From positions 1,426,001-1,490,000 of the forward strand of contig OY782680.1 of the NCBI GenBank assembly GCA_963678085.1: a stretch of DNA of 64,000 nucleotides. The letters run 5' to 3'. The notes under the pieces were generated by a model. That model saw only the letters and a program-made list of their open reading frames with translations. It ran no database searches and was not told where the DNA came from. This DNA is from Aliishimia sp963678085 (GTDB taxonomy: Bacteria; Pseudomonadota; Alphaproteobacteria; Rhodobacterales; Rhodobacteraceae). Numbering within the stretch: the stretch's first letter is position 1; the number at the start of each line of letters is the position of its first letter. Both the position numbers and the translations under genes were made by a program. This document shows, piece by piece, positions 62,207 through 64,000 of this stretch.

Positions 62207-63247
62207 CTAAAGTAGCCTCGTGATTTGAACACCAACCGTGTTTTCAAGTTGTACCAAGCGGCCCTCTGCAATTGTGTTGCCAGCAACTGAAAGGGTCACT
62301 AGATCCACGCGCCCGATTTCGAAATCTACCACGGAGCCCGCGCGAATATCCTCGATATCGGAAATGCTCAGCTCTTCGCGGGCCAATTCCACAGTCACTA
62401 GGGCGGTCGTATGACCTCTTGCCTCTGTGCCCTGTGTCATTCTTGTGCCTCCATATGCATGACGTTCAGCCAATGCGGATAAGTCGTCTTCATGCCCGTT
62501 TGCAACCAGTTTTCCATCCCGCACGGATAAACTGAGAACCGAGTCACCCGTTTTGAGATAGAGCGCAAATTGCCCGCTATAACTCCAATCTTGGTCAGGA
62601 AAGTAAACCGAACCTTCCCGCAATTGTTGTATATCCTGCGCACCCAGAATCGAGATTGGTCCCAGGAATACACAAGGAACCTTAAGATGTCGCAAACTTC
62701 GCGTCTCGCGCTCTGGAAAGGCGGATAAGAGTTTTTCAACGGCTCCGGCGCGATCTTCGGCGTCGAAATAGGCGGTAAATGTCGCTGCGGGCACTTCGCC
62801 CAGAACTTTCCATGCCCCGAGTTGATTAAACGTATCAAATTCAACATTCTGCACGACTTGTGTGATTTGTATTTCGGCACCGCATATCGTCTCTAGCTGT
62901 GTCATGCCATCGCCAAAAATATGTTCGATAACCAAAGCTAAGCGATCAGAGGAGAGGGCGTCAAACGCCTCGGTAAAGCTGTCCAGCCCCTCGAACCAAG
63001 TGGTCAGCTCTGTATTCAAGCAAATGGACATTTGCTCCCCGTTCACGGTAAAGCCGATGACGGTACCAATGGTTTGCCCAGGAGAGGTCGTGTCGCGCTG
63101 CGTGTATGTCCATTCTAACCCGCCAAGCCGCACCTTTCCTTCAATCGCGCGTTTGGACAGGGTATCCCATTGATCCACAAGCGTTTGTTCAACGCGTGGC
63201 AGAGCAAATTGGGGCGCTGCAAGTTCTCTTGAATTAAGAATGTTCAT
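62207..63247 (-). CDS. sctQ: Type III secretion C-ring/sorting platform protein SctQ
   Basis: 346 residues, soluble. The C-terminal SpoA domain (about 275-345: VTVELAREELSISDIEDIRAGSVVDFE, then NTIAEGRLVQLENTVGVQITRLL) is that of FliN/SctQ. The N-terminal part is divergent, with a possible second SpoA-like stretch. It belongs to the cytosolic sorting platform. Begins 14 bp inside sctO. Confidence 0.9.
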   Translation of the reverse strand: MNILNSRELAAPQFALPRVEQTLVDQWDTLSKRAIEGKVRLGGLEWTYTQRDTTSPGQTIGTVIGFTVNGEQMSICLNTELTTWFEGLDSFTEAFDALSSDRLALVIEHIFGDGMTQLETICGAEIQITQVVQNVEFDTFNQLGAWKVLGEVPAATFTAYFDAEDRAGAVEKLLSAFPERETRSLRHLKVPCVFLGPISILGAQDIQQLREGSVYFPDQDWSYSGQFALYLKTGDSVLSLSVRDGKLVANGHEDDLSALAERHAYGGTRMTQGTEARGHTTALVTVELAREELSISDIEDIRAGSVVDFEIGRVDLVTLSVAGNTIAEGRLVQLENTVGVQITRLL

Positions 63248-63734
63248 TGCGTGCCTCCATGAACAGAGACGCTGCGAAGTCGTCTAAAATTTCATCTTCG
63301 GCCAAGGCCTCTGCGGCTATTTGCTCTGCGCGCAGGGTTTCTTTTGCTACTTTCGCAACGGCCTCCTCGCGCCCGCTGGCTTCGGCGACTGCGATGGACG
63401 CCTCTTTCAGTGTCTTTTGCGCGATCTTGAGGTTTTGTTGTGCCGTTTCGCAGTTCCTGACGGCCATTTGTCTTGCATTACGGTGGCGTTGCAACGCGCC
63501 TTGTATTTTTTCATACATCAAATGCGGGTTATGTAGCTTTGCGCTCTCCTCCATCACGTCTTTGATCACGTCCTGGCCAATAGATTCGATTTGATCAACG
63601 GCTTGAGACCAGCGCTTTGCTTCTCCCTCCCAGTGAAATGCTGCGGAACGTGCCGTTGCTACAGCCGCCTGAGCTTGGTCGACCTTGCGTGCCCGCACTT
63701 GGCGCAGGCGTTCTAATTGGGCACCGCGGCTCAT
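63234..63734 (-). CDS. sctO: Type III secretion stalk protein SctO
   Basis: 166 residues, almost wholly helical with heptads (QLERLRQVRARKVDQAQAAVATARS, AQQNLKIAQKTLKEASIAVAEA). Position directly after sctN and before sctQ fits SctO/YscO, the coiled-coil stalk between ATPase and export gate (FliJ counterpart). Sequence conservation in this family is low, so position carries the call. Start overlaps the sctN stop by 4 bp. Confidence 0.82.
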   Translation of the reverse strand: MSRGAQLERLRQVRARKVDQAQAAVATARSAAFHWEGEAKRWSQAVDQIESIGQDVIKDVMEESAKLHNPHLMYEKIQGALQRHRNARQMAVRNCETAQQNLKIAQKTLKEASIAVAEASGREEAVAKVAKETLRAEQIAAEALAEDEILDDFAASLFMEARNEHS

Positions 63735-64000
63735 GACAGAATGTGCCTCATCTGTTTCAGGGTTTCGTCAAAGGGCGTGGCCTTCATATCTGACTGGCTC
63801 AGAAACTGAATGACTTTGGGGTAAAGTGCCAAGGCGCGGTCGGTTTCGGGATCTTGCCCCTCCTTATATTCGCCGATCTGCACGAGCAGCTCCACCTGCT
63901 CATGGCGCGAGACAATGCTACGCATATCGGCGGCCATTTTCGTGTGCTCGGGCGTGACCACCTCTTTCATCATGCGGCTAAGGCTGTCGAGCACATCAAT
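63731..64000 (-). CDS. sctN: Type III secretion ATPase SctN, C-terminal end only
   Basis: Frame open to the window edge; the visible 89 residues begin IDVLDSLSRMMKEV, the usual C-terminal motif after HYPAID in SctN/FliI ATPases, and continue with DPETDRALALYPKVIQFLSQ and LKQMRHIL. The catalytic domain lies outside the window. It overlaps sctO by 4 bp. Confidence 0.9.
   Translation of the reverse strand: MDVLDSLSRMMKEVVTPEHTKMAADMRSIVSRHEQVELLVQIGEYKEGQDPETDRALALYPKVIQFLSQSDMKATPFDETLKQMRHILS

Noticed and set aside
59437..64000. Flagellar export cluster (fliI, fliP, fliQ, fliR, flhB)
   Set aside because: Gene order N-O-Q-R-S-T-U, lack of a FliP signal peptide and of any flagellar structural gene fit an injectisome better.

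Overview
The window looks like chromosomal DNA of a marine-type alphaproteobacterium of the Rhodobacteraceae (Roseobacter group). This rests on the moderately GC-rich, densely packed genes, an alphaproteobacterial initiator tRNA, an elongated DUF1217 protein, a Hint-domain protein, a valine-degradation operon, two-domain malic enzyme and Rhodobacteraceae-like intergenic repeats. No family was confirmed by database search; all assignments come from reading motifs, lengths and gene order.

Left part (1-10.6 kb): a minus-strand peptide/nickel-type ABC importer operon (binding protein, two permeases, fused double ATPase) ends in an M20D amidohydrolase cut by the window edge. It is followed by an amidase with a degenerate amidase relic in front, an M81 (MlrC-like) metallopeptidase and a GST-like protein. 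The theme is uptake and hydrolysis of peptides or amides. 10.6-19.2 kb holds core genes: fabD-fabG-acpP, a YceI protein, rpsF-rpsR-rplI, trigger factor and tRNA-fMet. A frameshifted relic of a CcdB toxin lies between rplI and tig. 19.4-21.6 kb carries a ClC transporter and a small unknown gene.

21.8-35.4 kb is mainly acyl-CoA catabolism: an isobutyryl-CoA dehydrogenase / 3-hydroxyisobutyryl-CoA hydrolase / mmsB operon for valine breakdown, a GST, a thiolase and fadB-like multienzyme pair (interrupted by a small membrane protein plus pentapeptide-repeat gene pair), and an acyl-CoA synthetase. Two paralogous lipoproteins, a Hint-domain protein, a DMT exporter and a diguanylate cyclase lie among them. 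35.5-45.2 kb has unknown envelope proteins, including an M48-like protein that lost its zinc motif, then a tight pyrimidine/deoxynucleoside salvage operon (cupin, cdd, deoA, deoB, upp, SPOR protein) and malic enzyme. 45.7-46.35 kb is a gene-free patch of repeats.

46.3-59.4 kb mixes housekeeping (coaD, pyrD, parE) with acyl-CoA metabolism (a large acyl-CoA dehydrogenase under a MerR regulator with a palindromic operator candidate), a DUF1217 protein with five repeats, and a DUF1007 plus Ni/Co transporter pair. The right end (59.4-64 kb) is the most notable region: a minus-strand non-flagellar type III secretion export-apparatus operon in the order sctN-O-Q-R-S-T-U. Its SctU lacks the conserved NPTH autocleavage motif, and there is no room for sctP between sctO and sctQ, which suggests an unusual or lost substrate-switching mechanism.
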